A stretch of DNA of 34,528 bases. It comes from Alkalimonas sp. (GTDB lineage: Bacteria > Pseudomonadota > Gammaproteobacteria > Enterobacterales > Alteromonadaceae). The first letter of the stretch is position 1; the number at the start of each line of letters is the position of its first letter. Shown piece by piece: positions 1-8,872 of the stretch. The position numbers and the translations under genes are program-made. The DNA is taken from NCBI GenBank assembly GCA_020831935.1, contig JAFIFR010000008.1, positions 1 through 34,528 on the forward strand, given 5' to 3'. The notes below the pieces were generated by a model that saw only the letters and a program-made list of their open reading frames with translations, had not been told where the DNA came from and searched no databases.

Positions 1-869
1 CCCGCCAATCCTTGCAAGCCACCGGTATGGAAAAAACTAATGCTACTGCCTTTCGGAAATACGCCCTGAGCGATCAACTGGTACAAAGCTGACATGGCTT
101 TGCCGGTGTAGATAGGTTCAAGTGTGATCTGATGCCGTTGTTTGAAATCCAGACAAAATTGCAGCAGTTCGGCATCAAAGCGGCCATACCCTTTGCCGGT
201 ATACCCCGTGATCAGTTGCCAGTTGTTTGTCTGTGGGCACCACTGTCTTATCTTATCCGGCAAGTTTAGATCGCTCACTACGGCGATACCTAGCACCTGA
301 GCATCGGGGCTCCCAACAGCGAGCCCTGCCAGGGTGCCGCCACTGCCGGTGGCTGTGACAATATACTGGCTATTACCGTGCGGGGCTTTGGTTAAATCCA
401 GCTTAGCAACACCTTGCACGCCCAATTTTGAGCTACCACCTTCGGGCACAATCAGAAAGTCCGGGTAGTGCTGCTGTAACTGTTTTATCCAGTCAGATTC
501 GTTACGCATGCGATATTCAGCGCGACTGATGGGCACAAGGTGCATGCCTGAAGCTTGGCAGTGTTGCAAGGTTGGGTTGTGGGCATCCAACCGGTCGGTG
601 CGCACCAGGCCAATTGAAGCCATGTTTTGTTGCTTGCAAGCGCTGGCAGTCGCAGCCAGGTGATTGGAAAAAGCTCCGCCAAAGGTCAGCAGCCCAGCTT
701 TTTTGCATTGCAAGGCCTGTGCGATGTGATACTTTAACTTTAGCGCTTTATTGCCGGACAGTGCCATCGAGCTTTGGCCTGGTTGGTATAGCCATAGCTT
801 CAATTGATGTTGATCAAGCAAAGGATCATCAATTTGGTGCCAGTTATTTGCTGGCTTCTTCGTCATCAT
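1..869 (-). CDS. PLP-dependent 1-aminocyclopropane-1-carboxylate deaminase/D-cysteine desulfhydrase-like protein, C-terminus cut by window edge
   Basis: Reverse-strand open frame from ATG at 869 (MMTKKPANNWHQIDDPLLDQHQ...LSGNKALKLKYHI...LLTFGGAFSNHLAATA...) to base 1 without a stop. SGNK..K and FGGAFSNH motifs are typical of the family. Absent from the ORF track because it is edge-truncated. Confidence 0.85.
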   Translation of the reverse strand, partial: MMTKKPANNWHQIDDPLLDQHQLKLWLYQPGQSSMALSGNKALKLKYHIAQALQCKKAGLLTFGGAFSNHLAATASACKQQNMASIGLVRTDRLDAHNPTLQHCQASGMHLVPISRAEYRMRNESDWIKQLQQHYPDFLIVPEGGSSKLGVQGVAKLDLTKAPHGNSQYIVTATGSGGTLAGLAVGSPDAQVLGIAVVSDLNLPDKIRQWCPQTNNWQLITGYTGKGYGRFDAELLQFCLDFKQRHQITLEPIYTGKAMSALYQLIAQGVFPKGSSISFFHTGGLQGLA

Positions 870-955
870 GCTAAGCTGAACCAAAGCGTTCCTTACTATC
901 ACAACAATAAATTAGTTGCTCAGTATAGCGACTAAACAGCCAGGTAAGAGCATTT

Positions 956-1906
956 ATGTGGGCATCGCTACAACAAGCTTTTCAAAAGCAGCCAGTGCAG
1001 CGGGCGGTTGCTGCTTTGCATTGGCAGCCTGACAAGTGTCGGGCGCTGGTGTTGACGAACGAAAAGGGTACCGTCGAGTGTACCTTTCAGACCACTGTGC
1101 CTGTAAGCGAAAACTTCACTTCAGTGGTACAGCAACTGGTGGCCCAAATGCCAGCTGCTCAGGATGTTGTTCTGGTGCTCTCTCCGGAGTACTACCAGTT
1201 GGTGCAAGTCGATAAACCTCAAATCCCAGAAGCAGAGCTTAAAGCCGCATTACGTTGGCAGCTGAAAGAATTGGTCAGCATTGAGCCGGATGACATGCAA
1301 CTGGACTACATGGACTTGCCCAACGCTCATCAACAACAAGCGCCACGAATACAAGCTATTGCCTGTAGTAAGCGTTTTTTACAGCAGCTGATGGCTGTTT
1401 TGCACCGAGCAAAGCTCCCTGTCAGTTCGATAGTGCCAGAGGAGTGGTCGTTACGAAGTCTGTTACCCCCTCAGGCACCATCGACGCTGATATTATCGCA
1501 TCGAGCTGGTCAGGAGCTGGCCATGATGATTGTACGAGGCAGCCAGGTTTGTTTCTCGCGCCGTATTCGCGGATTGGCACAATTGGAACAACTTAGCCTG
1601 GATGTTTTGCAGCAAGGTTATCTGGATACACTGGGCCTGGAGGTGCAACGCTCGGTGGATTATTTTGAAGGGCAGCTGAAGCAAGCGCCGGTCAAGCAGT
1701 TGCTGCTGGCGTTGGACACCGAGCTGCAAGATGAGATTGCCAGCTTCTTTCGTCAGTTGGGCTTTGCTCAGGTTGAGACCTTGGATTTGAACACCTGGCT
1801 TACGGATAGTAACAGGACAGAGCAGGCCGAGTTTGCGATTCCTTTGGCGGCAGCGATGGAGCAACTTTCGGCAACACAACAGCAGGAGGCCGGCGTTGAA
1901 AACTAG
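956..1906 (+). CDS. mshI: MSHA biogenesis protein MshI (PilM-like)
   Basis: 316-aa ORF, first gene of the msh cluster; PilM/MshI-like sequence and position. Confidence 0.85.
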   Translation: MWASLQQAFQKQPVQRAVAALHWQPDKCRALVLTNEKGTVECTFQTTVPVSENFTSVVQQLVAQMPAAQDVVLVLSPEYYQLVQVDKPQIPEAELKAALRWQLKELVSIEPDDMQLDYMDLPNAHQQQAPRIQAIACSKRFLQQLMAVLHRAKLPVSSIVPEEWSLRSLLPPQAPSTLILSHRAGQELAMMIVRGSQVCFSRRIRGLAQLEQLSLDVLQQGYLDTLGLEVQRSVDYFEGQLKQAPVKQLLLALDTELQDEIASFFRQLGFAQVETLDLNTWLTDSNRTEQAEFAIPLAAAMEQLSATQQQEAGVEN

Positions 1907-2489
1907 CATCAACCTGTTTGACCCGACGCTATTGCCTTTGCCCGAGCAGTGGAGCTTGCGGCTGCTGATGCAGATGCTGTTGTTGGTTGCGGTGCTTTTT
2001 TTGCTGGCCTGGAGTGGGCTTAGTTTCCAACAACAGCAGGTTCAGAAACAGCTGGGTCAGCAACAACAAAAGCTGCAACAGCAGCTGCAACAACAAGAGC
2101 AGTTTCAACAGTTATTGCAACAGCGCGCCCCAGACGCAGAGCTGCTTAAACAGCAAGAACGCTTGCAGGGCCGTATTCAGCGGGCGCAGCGATTGAATGA
2201 ACTGGTGCAGCAGCATCAGCAGCCACAGGTCCTGTTCTCTGATGTTTTGACGCATTTGCAAGGCATTGATGCGCCCGAGTTGTGGCTCAAAGAGTTTCGC
2301 CTGCAGCAAGGGCAGAGCAGTTTCCATGGTTACTCGACCCGCTCGGCCGAGGTGCCTGCCTGGTTAGCCAGGTTATCGGCTCTGCCTTATTTTCAGGGGC
2401 AGCGTTTTCAGGGACTGCAAATAAAGCAGCACCCGGACGTGGATGTGTTGCAGTTCCAGGTTGAGGCAAGGCCAGGGAGTATGCCATGA
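1896..2489 (+). CDS. PilN-like MSHA biogenesis protein (MshI2-type), Gln-rich
   Basis: ORF track gives 1833, but a TTG at 1896 preceded by AGGAGG (1884-1889) gives MKTSINLFDPTLLPLPEQ..., typical of PilN N-termini, followed by one TM helix and a Q-rich coiled coil. Confidence 0.75.
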   Translation: MKTSINLFDPTLLPLPEQWSLRLLMQMLLLVAVLFLLAWSGLSFQQQQVQKQLGQQQQKLQQQLQQQEQFQQLLQQRAPDAELLKQQERLQGRIQRAQRLNELVQQHQQPQVLFSDVLTHLQGIDAPELWLKEFRLQQGQSSFHGYSTRSAEVPAWLARLSALPYFQGQRFQGLQIKQHPDVDVLQFQVEARPGSMP

Positions 2490-3124
2490 AGTGGGAGCTT
2501 TGGCAGAGCAAGTTTCAACAGCTGCAATTGCGCGAGCGCCGGTTGGTGTTCTTTGCCAGCCTGGGACTGTTTGGCTGGCTTTGTGTCGTCCTGGTGTTGG
2601 AACCAGCCTGGATAAAGCATCAGCAACAACGCCAGCAGCTTGCCAGTGTCTCGGCTCAGTTGCAGCAAACTGAGCAGGGGATTGTGCAGTTGCAAGATGA
2701 ATTGTCGCGCAATATCAATCAGGAAGTGCAGCAGCGATTAACACGGCTGGAAGGAAGAGCGCTGGAGCTGGAACAACAACTGGCTGCCCGCACGGCGCAT
2801 TTTGTCGGTGCGGATCGGGTATTGCCGATGCTGCAGTCGCTTTTAATGGGCGATGCCAGAGTCCGTTTGTTGTCACTGCAAAGTATGCCACCCTCTGTTG
2901 TTGCTTACGATGCAGATCAGCAGCCTTTGTTGTACCAGCACAAAATCCGTTTAGTGATGCAGGGCGATTACAGTGCCTTACGTCAATTGCTCACGACGCT
3001 GGAACAGCTGCCCTGGCAGCTGGGTTGGCATAGTCTGCAGTATCGGGTCACTGAGCACCCGTTGGCAGAACTTGCTTTGGATATCGTCACGGTAGGTGAT
3101 CATGCAGATTTTATTCAGTTGTAG
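2486..3124 (+). CDS. mshJ: MSHA biogenesis protein MshJ (PilO-like)
   Basis: 212 aa, N-terminal TM plus coiled coil, ATGA overlap with upstream gene, syntenic position. Confidence 0.8.
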   Translation: MKWELWQSKFQQLQLRERRLVFFASLGLFGWLCVVLVLEPAWIKHQQQRQQLASVSAQLQQTEQGIVQLQDELSRNINQEVQQRLTRLEGRALELEQQLAARTAHFVGADRVLPMLQSLLMGDARVRLLSLQSMPPSVVAYDADQQPLLYQHKIRLVMQGDYSALRQLLTTLEQLPWQLGWHSLQYRVTEHPLAELALDIVTVGDHADFIQL

Positions 3125-3413
3125 CCTGGCGTTGCTGCTGAGCGTCGCAGCCCAGGCCGATCCAACCCGGCCGGCAGTAGTGGTAGGCGATGTGGCTTCG
3201 GTGCGGCAGGAAACGGGCCAGCCAGTGTTGCAGCTGATTCGGTGGCGGGACGAAGGAGCCGTCAGCATGATCAATGGCAGCCTGCTGAAGGTTGGCGACA
3301 GCATTGATGGCTATCGGGTGCATCACATTGCCAGGGACCACGTGGTGCTTGACCGGGCAGGCGAGCAACTTCACTTATTTTTATTCCAAAAGATGACGAA
3401 CAATGACGACTAA
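3096..3413 (+). CDS. mshK: MSHA biogenesis protein MshK (PilP-like)
   Basis: 105 aa with signal peptide, 'DPTRPAVV...LKVGDSIDGYRVHHIARDHVVL'; position before the secretin gene. Confidence 0.8.
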   Translation: MIMQILFSCSLALLLSVAAQADPTRPAVVVGDVASVRQETGQPVLQLIRWRDEGAVSMINGSLLKVGDSIDGYRVHHIARDHVVLDRAGEQLHLFLFQKMTNNDD

Positions 3414-5070
3414 ACTCCATCTATCCCGTGTTACCTTCAGTTGCGCTCTGGCCTTGATGTTAGCCGGTTGTCAGGGCATGCAGGCGGGGCACCAGGCGCA
3501 ACAAGCCAAAGCCGAGCTGGAGCGTGCAGCCGCCGAGCAGCTACCGGCGACTGCGAAAGCCCGCCCCCAGGTACCAGCTTCTGTTACGCAGGACTTGTTC
3601 AGTCTGGGCAGTCAGGAGCCAAGCGCCCCTGTCGAGGTGGAGCCGCGCTTTAATGTTGCTGCCAGTCAGGTGGAGCTGGCGGAGTTTTTTGCCTCCTTGG
3701 TGGCTGATACCGATTACAGCATTGCCGTGCATCCTGATGTGCAAGGCCGAATCAGCCTGAATTTGCGGCAGGTCACCCTGGCTGAGACGCTGGCTGTGGT
3801 TGAAGATCTGTATGGCTTTGATGTTCGCCGCCATGGTCGGGTCTATCAGGTGATGCCTGCTGGCCTTCGAACGGAAACCATCCCTGTGAATTACCTGATG
3901 CTTAAACGCAGTGGCTTTTCTGCCATCTCGGTCAATTCGGGTGGGGTTTCTCAGGATATGCGCAGCGGCAACCAGCAATCCGGACGGATGGGGCAGCAGC
4001 GGGGCTCCCAACTGCAGGATCCGATGCTAGGCGGCCAGTTTGGCATGCAGCAGCAATTTAGCGGCAGTAATATTCACAGTGAAAGTGAAACCGATTTCTG
4101 GAAAGACCTGCAAGGTGCTTTGCAACAAATGCTGGGGTCAGGTCCTGAGCGCATGGTGGTGGTGAGTCCTCAGGCTGGCTTGGTGACGGTGCGTGGCATG
4201 CCCGATGAAATTGCCGCTATACGGACCTTTTTGGGCACCGCCGAACAGCATCTGCAGCGACAGGTGATTCTGGAAGCGCGCATCATCGAAGTTACCTTAA
4301 GTGATGAATACCAGCAGGGGATCAACTGGAGCAATGCGCTGGCGTCGGTGCGCTCAACCGACTTTAACTTTACCACCTCAGGCGCAACGCCAGGCAACTC
4401 AACCAGCGCTGCTTTAGGAGGCGTGACGGCCATTTCATTTAGCAATGCCGATTTTTCCGGCGTGATTAACCTGCTGGAGACTCAGGGCAGTGCTCAGGTG
4501 CTGTCGAGTCCCCGGGTGACCGCCATCAACAACCAGAAAGCCGTGATTAAGGTGGGGCAGGACGAATACTACGTCACCAATATCAGCAGCGATACCACTG
4601 CCACTGTGGGCGGCACCATCAGTACGCCTTCGATTGAGTTGCAGCCGTTCTTTTCCGGTATTGCGCTGGATGTCACGCCGCAGATTGATCAACATGGTCA
4701 GGTGATTTTGCATGTGCATCCCTCGGTGACGGAGACGGCCGAGCAAATCAAAACCATTCGGCTTAGCAATGAGGATGTAGTGCTGCCACTGGCACGCAGC
4801 AATATTCGCGAGTCCGATACCATTATCCGGGCGCGCAGTGGTGAAATCGTGGTAATAGGGGGACTGATGCAGTCGGTCAGTACCGACATGGTCTCAAGAA
4901 CGCCGGTGCTGGGGTCGATTCCTTTGTTGGGGCAGCTTTTTACCAGCAAAAATACCCTGGAACAAAAAAAGGAGCTGGTGATCCTATTGCGGCCGGTGGT
5001 GGTAGAGCCGGAGCAGTGGCAGCCCCATATCCGGCAATCGTCTGACAGTCTGAATCGCTGGTACCCATAG
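3403..5070 (+). CDS. mshL: MSHA pilus secretin MshL
   Basis: 555 aa, lipoprotein-like N-terminus (LMLAGCQG), secretin core 'SSPRVTAINNQKAVIKVG', 'GEIVVIGGLMQS', 'KKELVILLRPVVV'. Confidence 0.93.
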   Translation: MTTKLHLSRVTFSCALALMLAGCQGMQAGHQAQQAKAELERAAAEQLPATAKARPQVPASVTQDLFSLGSQEPSAPVEVEPRFNVAASQVELAEFFASLVADTDYSIAVHPDVQGRISLNLRQVTLAETLAVVEDLYGFDVRRHGRVYQVMPAGLRTETIPVNYLMLKRSGFSAISVNSGGVSQDMRSGNQQSGRMGQQRGSQLQDPMLGGQFGMQQQFSGSNIHSESETDFWKDLQGALQQMLGSGPERMVVVSPQAGLVTVRGMPDEIAAIRTFLGTAEQHLQRQVILEARIIEVTLSDEYQQGINWSNALASVRSTDFNFTTSGATPGNSTSAALGGVTAISFSNADFSGVINLLETQGSAQVLSSPRVTAINNQKAVIKVGQDEYYVTNISSDTTATVGGTISTPSIELQPFFSGIALDVTPQIDQHGQVILHVHPSVTETAEQIKTIRLSNEDVVLPLARSNIRESDTIIRARSGEIVVIGGLMQSVSTDMVSRTPVLGSIPLLGQLFTSKNTLEQKKELVILLRPVVVEPEQWQPHIRQSSDSLNRWYP

Positions 5071-5078
5071 GGGGAGCC

Positions 5079-5969
5079 GTGTACCTGCATCATTTTGGCT
5101 TGCAACAACCGCCATTCAGCCTGACGCCGAATACACTGTTCTACGTTGGGTTGACACCGCACCAGCAGGCTTTTGATGTGTTGCAAACGGCTTTGTCTGC
5201 TGGTGAAGGCTTTATTAAAATTATTGGTGAGGTCGGGACCGGCAAAACCTTACTCTGTCGTAAGCTGTTGCAAAGCGCACCAGCCCAGTGGTGCCTCGCC
5301 TATGTACCAGACCCGTCACTGACACCTCAGGAGTTGCGTTGGGCATTGGCATCAGAGCTGGGGTTGCAGTATTCGGGGAATATTGACCAACAGCAGCTGC
5401 ATCAGCTGCTGCAACGCCACTTGATGCTGATTGCTGCCCGCGGTCAGCAAGTGATCCTGGTGATGGATGAGGCCCAGGCCTTGCCAGATGACACTCTGGA
5501 GGCGTTGCGCCTGTTAACCAACCTTGAAACCGAGCAGCGGAAGTTGCTGCAAGTGGTGCTGTTTGCCCAGCCCGAGTTGGATGCCAAGCTGGCAAAACCG
5601 CAGTTTCGCCAGTTGCGGCAACGCATTGGCTTTTCCTATCGGTTGCGTCCGATGACTCCAGCAGAGGTGACCGCTTATCTGCAGCAGCGGTTGCGGGTTG
5701 CCGGCAATCCTGAGCTGTCCTTTAGTCCGATGGCTCGGTACCAGCTGGCACGCAGCAGCCGGGGTATTCCGCGATTGGTGAATATTTTGGCTCATAAAGC
5801 CCTGATGCTGTGTTATGGCCAGGGCAAGCAACGCGTCAGTTGGTGGCATGTTGGGGCTGCTGCCAGGGATACCGATGATGTGCAGCTCAGCAGAGCTCAA
5901 AGCTGGTGGCCAGCTGCACTGACACTCTTGCTGTTCTCCGTCGCTTTGTTCTGGCAGTGGGGGCAGTGA
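5079..5969 (+). CDS. mshM: MSHA biogenesis ATPase MshM (ExeA-like AAA)
   Basis: GTG start; 'MYLHHFGLQQPPFSLTPN', Walker A GEVGTGKT, Walker B VILVMDEAQ. Confidence 0.92.
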   Translation: MYLHHFGLQQPPFSLTPNTLFYVGLTPHQQAFDVLQTALSAGEGFIKIIGEVGTGKTLLCRKLLQSAPAQWCLAYVPDPSLTPQELRWALASELGLQYSGNIDQQQLHQLLQRHLMLIAARGQQVILVMDEAQALPDDTLEALRLLTNLETEQRKLLQVVLFAQPELDAKLAKPQFRQLRQRIGFSYRLRPMTPAEVTAYLQQRLRVAGNPELSFSPMARYQLARSSRGIPRLVNILAHKALMLCYGQGKQRVSWWHVGAAARDTDDVQLSRAQSWWPAALTLLLFSVALFWQWGQ

Positions 5970-7135
5970 TGAGCGTGATTAATCAAATGCTGAGGGATCT
6001 TGACCAACGGCAAAAAGGTGCCGAAGCCCAGCCTCAGGCATCGCCCGTACTTGTGGCGCCGCAGCGATCAGTTGGTATCTGGCTGCTGCTGAGTTTGCTG
6101 GTAGGCGGGGTGTTGCTCTGGTGGTGGTCTGCCACCCAAGCGGAGCATGCTCTGGTTGACCAGCCAGCCGGCCTAGAAACCAGCCAAAGCGTCGAGCTGG
6201 TAAAGCCCGTTGCTGCGCAGCAAGCGGTAGCTGGTGCCGATTCCGAGCCGAATGAGCCCATGTCATCGGAAACGCCGGCTGCGCTGACAACCGTTGAAAT
6301 GGATACTGCAATTAGCGTTCTGGATGCTGAGGCCTTGTTGCCCAGTGGGGCGACCGAGCTTGAACATCTACAGTCTGTCGTCAGCGTGCAGACGGAAGCG
6401 TCAGCAGCAGAAGCAGTGACAACCGCAAGCCTCAATGCAGGGCTCGCAAGCACCGAGCCCGAAAGTACAGAGCCAGCTAAAGCAGCAGAGAGCGCAGCGT
6501 CTCAAAAACAAACACCGCCAACCGAGCCGGTCGCTCAGCTGAGCGTCGAGCGGGTTGAGTTGAGTGAGGCTGCGCAGCAACAACAGCTGCGTCAGCAGGC
6601 TATCCGGGCACAGAATGCCGGGCAATGGCAGGAAGCACGACGGCACTGGCAGCAGCTGCAGCTGGTGGCCCCTCAGCAGCCGGAGGCGTATCTGGCGTTG
6701 GCGCGAATGGCGCAGCAAAGCGGGCATGAAGCCGGGGTACAGTATTGGTTGCAGCTTGGGCTGGAGCAAGGTGCGTCGCAGCAAGCGCTGATACCAGAGC
6801 TGGCTGCCAGCTTTGCTCGCCAGCAACTTTGGCCTCAAGTGTTGCAAAGTCTGGCGGTGCTGTCTGCCTCTGAGTTGCAGCGCTCGGAGCTGGCATTGCG
6901 AGCCGCAGCCTGGCAGCAACTGGGTGAACACCCGGCTGCTTTGGCAGCATTTGAGCAACTGGCGGCCGCGGAGCCAGAGCAGGGCCGTTGGTGGCTGGGG
7001 ATGGCCATCAGTTCCGATGCGCTCGGCCGGCGGCCTCAAGCTTTGGCACAATTTCAACGCAGCCTGCAGTTGGCCGATGATCTCACGCCAGCCAGCAGGG
7101 ACTACATCCGGCAACGGTTACAGGAGCTGAATTAG
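5969..7135 (+). CDS. mshN: MSHA biogenesis protein MshN (TM + TPR)
   Basis: In-frame ATG at 5969 (MSVINQMLRDLDQRQKG) overlapping the mshM stop; TM segment, low-complexity linker, TPR-like C-terminus. ORF track start (5906) is upstream extension. Confidence 0.87.
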   Translation: MSVINQMLRDLDQRQKGAEAQPQASPVLVAPQRSVGIWLLLSLLVGGVLLWWWSATQAEHALVDQPAGLETSQSVELVKPVAAQQAVAGADSEPNEPMSSETPAALTTVEMDTAISVLDAEALLPSGATELEHLQSVVSVQTEASAAEAVTTASLNAGLASTEPESTEPAKAAESAASQKQTPPTEPVAQLSVERVELSEAAQQQQLRQQAIRAQNAGQWQEARRHWQQLQLVAPQQPEAYLALARMAQQSGHEAGVQYWLQLGLEQGASQQALIPELAASFARQQLWPQVLQSLAVLSASELQRSELALRAAAWQQLGEHPAALAAFEQLAAAEPEQGRWWLGMAISSDALGRRPQALAQFQRSLQLADDLTPASRDYIRQRLQELN

Positions 7136-7138
7136 CCG

Positions 7139-8872
7139 ATGGCAAAACCTAAACTGAAAATGCGGCTTGGTGATTTGTTGGTGCATGAAAACATGATCAC
7201 CAGTGAACAGCTGGATAAAGCGCTGGCCGAGCAGCGTTTAACCGGGCGTAAGCTTGGCGCAACCTTGATTGACCTGAACTTGTTGCAAGAAGATGAGTTG
7301 CTGCACTTTCTTGCACAGCAATTGGATTTGCCATTTTTAGACTTAAGTCAGCAGCGACTGGATCCGAAAGTGGCCCAACTGCTGCCTGAGGTGCATGCCC
7401 GTCGCAGCAGAGCTTTGGTACTGGAAGCGGATGAGCAGCAAGTGCTGTTGGGCATGAGTGATCCGGCTGATCTGTCGATGCTGGATCAGTTGGCACCGAT
7501 GCTGGAACCCCGTCAAATCCGCATCGCCGTTGTGCGGGAAAGTCAGTTGATGGAAGCCTTCAACAACCTGTACCGTCGTACCAAAGAAATTGAAAGCTTT
7601 GCCACCCAACTGAAAGAGGAATACGCCGAAACCGGTGATTTTGACCTCAATGCACTGAATCTGGATACCGAGTCCGACACCACCATTGTCAAGTTGCTGC
7701 AGTCGGTGTTTGAGGATGCTGTTCAGGTGCGAGCTTCGGACATTCACATTGAGCCGGATGAAAAACTGATCCGTATCCGGCAGCGGGTTGATGGCGTGTT
7801 GCAGGAAAGCACGCTGAACGAGGTTAGTATCGCCTCGGCCCTGGTGTTGCGCCTGAAGCTGATGGCGAATCTGGATATTTCGGAAAAGCGTTTACCGCAG
7901 GATGGTCGCTTTCAGATCCAGGTCAAAGGCCACAAAATCGATGTGCGCTTGTCCACCATGCCGGTGCAGTATGGTGAGTCGGTGGTGATGCGTTTGCTGG
8001 ATCAAACCGCAGGCTTGCTAACGCTGGAGCAAACCGGCATGCCGCCGGACTTTATCCGCAAGCTACGGCAGTTGATCAAAAGCCCCCATGGCATGATTCT
8101 GGTCACTGGGCCGACCGGCTCGGGCAAAACCACCACCTTGTATGGGCTGCTGAGTGAATTGAACCAGGAAGGCAGCAAAATTATCACGGTGGAAGATCCG
8201 GTCGAGTACCGCATTCCCCGCATCAACCAGGTGCAGGTCAATTACAAGATTGGGCTGGGCTTTAGTGAGGTGCTGCGCACCACCCTGCGGCAAGATCCGG
8301 ACATCATCATGGTGGGGGAGATGCGCGATCAGGAAACGGCAGAAATGGGGTTGCGTGGTGCCCTTACCGGTCACCTGGTGCTCTCGACCCTGCATACCAA
8401 CGACGCCGTGACCAGTACCTTGCGCTTGGTGGATATGGGAGCCGCCCCTTATCTGGTGGCCAGCTCCTTGCGCGCTATTTTGGCGCAGCGCCTGGTTCGG
8501 CGGATTTGTGACAACTGCAAAGAACCTTATCAGCCGGATGAGCTGGAGCAAAACTGGCTGCGCCACAGCAAAGCCGACCCAGCCGCGCAATACTGGCATG
8601 GCAAAGGCTGTCAGTCCTGCCACCACACGGGCTTTAAAGGGCGAATCGGCGTTTTTGAGCTGCTGATCCTAACCAAGCCACTGGCCGATGCGCTGCGCCG
8701 GGGCGACAACGAAGCCTTTGTTTCTTTGGCTTATCACAGCGAGCATTTCCGCAGTTTGGGTCAAATGGCCCTGGGCTATGCCCAGCAAGGCATGACGACC
8801 CTGGATGAAGTTATCCGGGTCTCGGAGTATTTAGAGACAGAGCCATCGGTACGGAGCTTCGAGCATGGCTGA
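7139..8872 (+). CDS. mshE: MSHA pilus assembly ATPase MshE (GspE/PilB family)
   Basis: 577 aa; N-terminal RLGDLLV..ITSEQLDKALAEQRLTGRKLG region, Walker A GPTGSGKTTT, Asp/His boxes, CxxC zinc motifs (CDNC, CQSC). Confidence 0.95.
   Translation: MAKPKLKMRLGDLLVHENMITSEQLDKALAEQRLTGRKLGATLIDLNLLQEDELLHFLAQQLDLPFLDLSQQRLDPKVAQLLPEVHARRSRALVLEADEQQVLLGMSDPADLSMLDQLAPMLEPRQIRIAVVRESQLMEAFNNLYRRTKEIESFATQLKEEYAETGDFDLNALNLDTESDTTIVKLLQSVFEDAVQVRASDIHIEPDEKLIRIRQRVDGVLQESTLNEVSIASALVLRLKLMANLDISEKRLPQDGRFQIQVKGHKIDVRLSTMPVQYGESVVMRLLDQTAGLLTLEQTGMPPDFIRKLRQLIKSPHGMILVTGPTGSGKTTTLYGLLSELNQEGSKIITVEDPVEYRIPRINQVQVNYKIGLGFSEVLRTTLRQDPDIIMVGEMRDQETAEMGLRGALTGHLVLSTLHTNDAVTSTLRLVDMGAAPYLVASSLRAILAQRLVRRICDNCKEPYQPDELEQNWLRHSKADPAAQYWHGKGCQSCHHTGFKGRIGVFELLILTKPLADALRRGDNEAFVSLAYHSEHFRSLGQMALGYAQQGMTTLDEVIRVSEYLETEPSVRSFEHG

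Noticed and set aside
6401-7114. 237-aa ORF on the - strand
   Set aside because: Antisense to mshN; Leu/Gln/Arg-rich translation is the shadow of the Gln/Ala-rich mshN codons.
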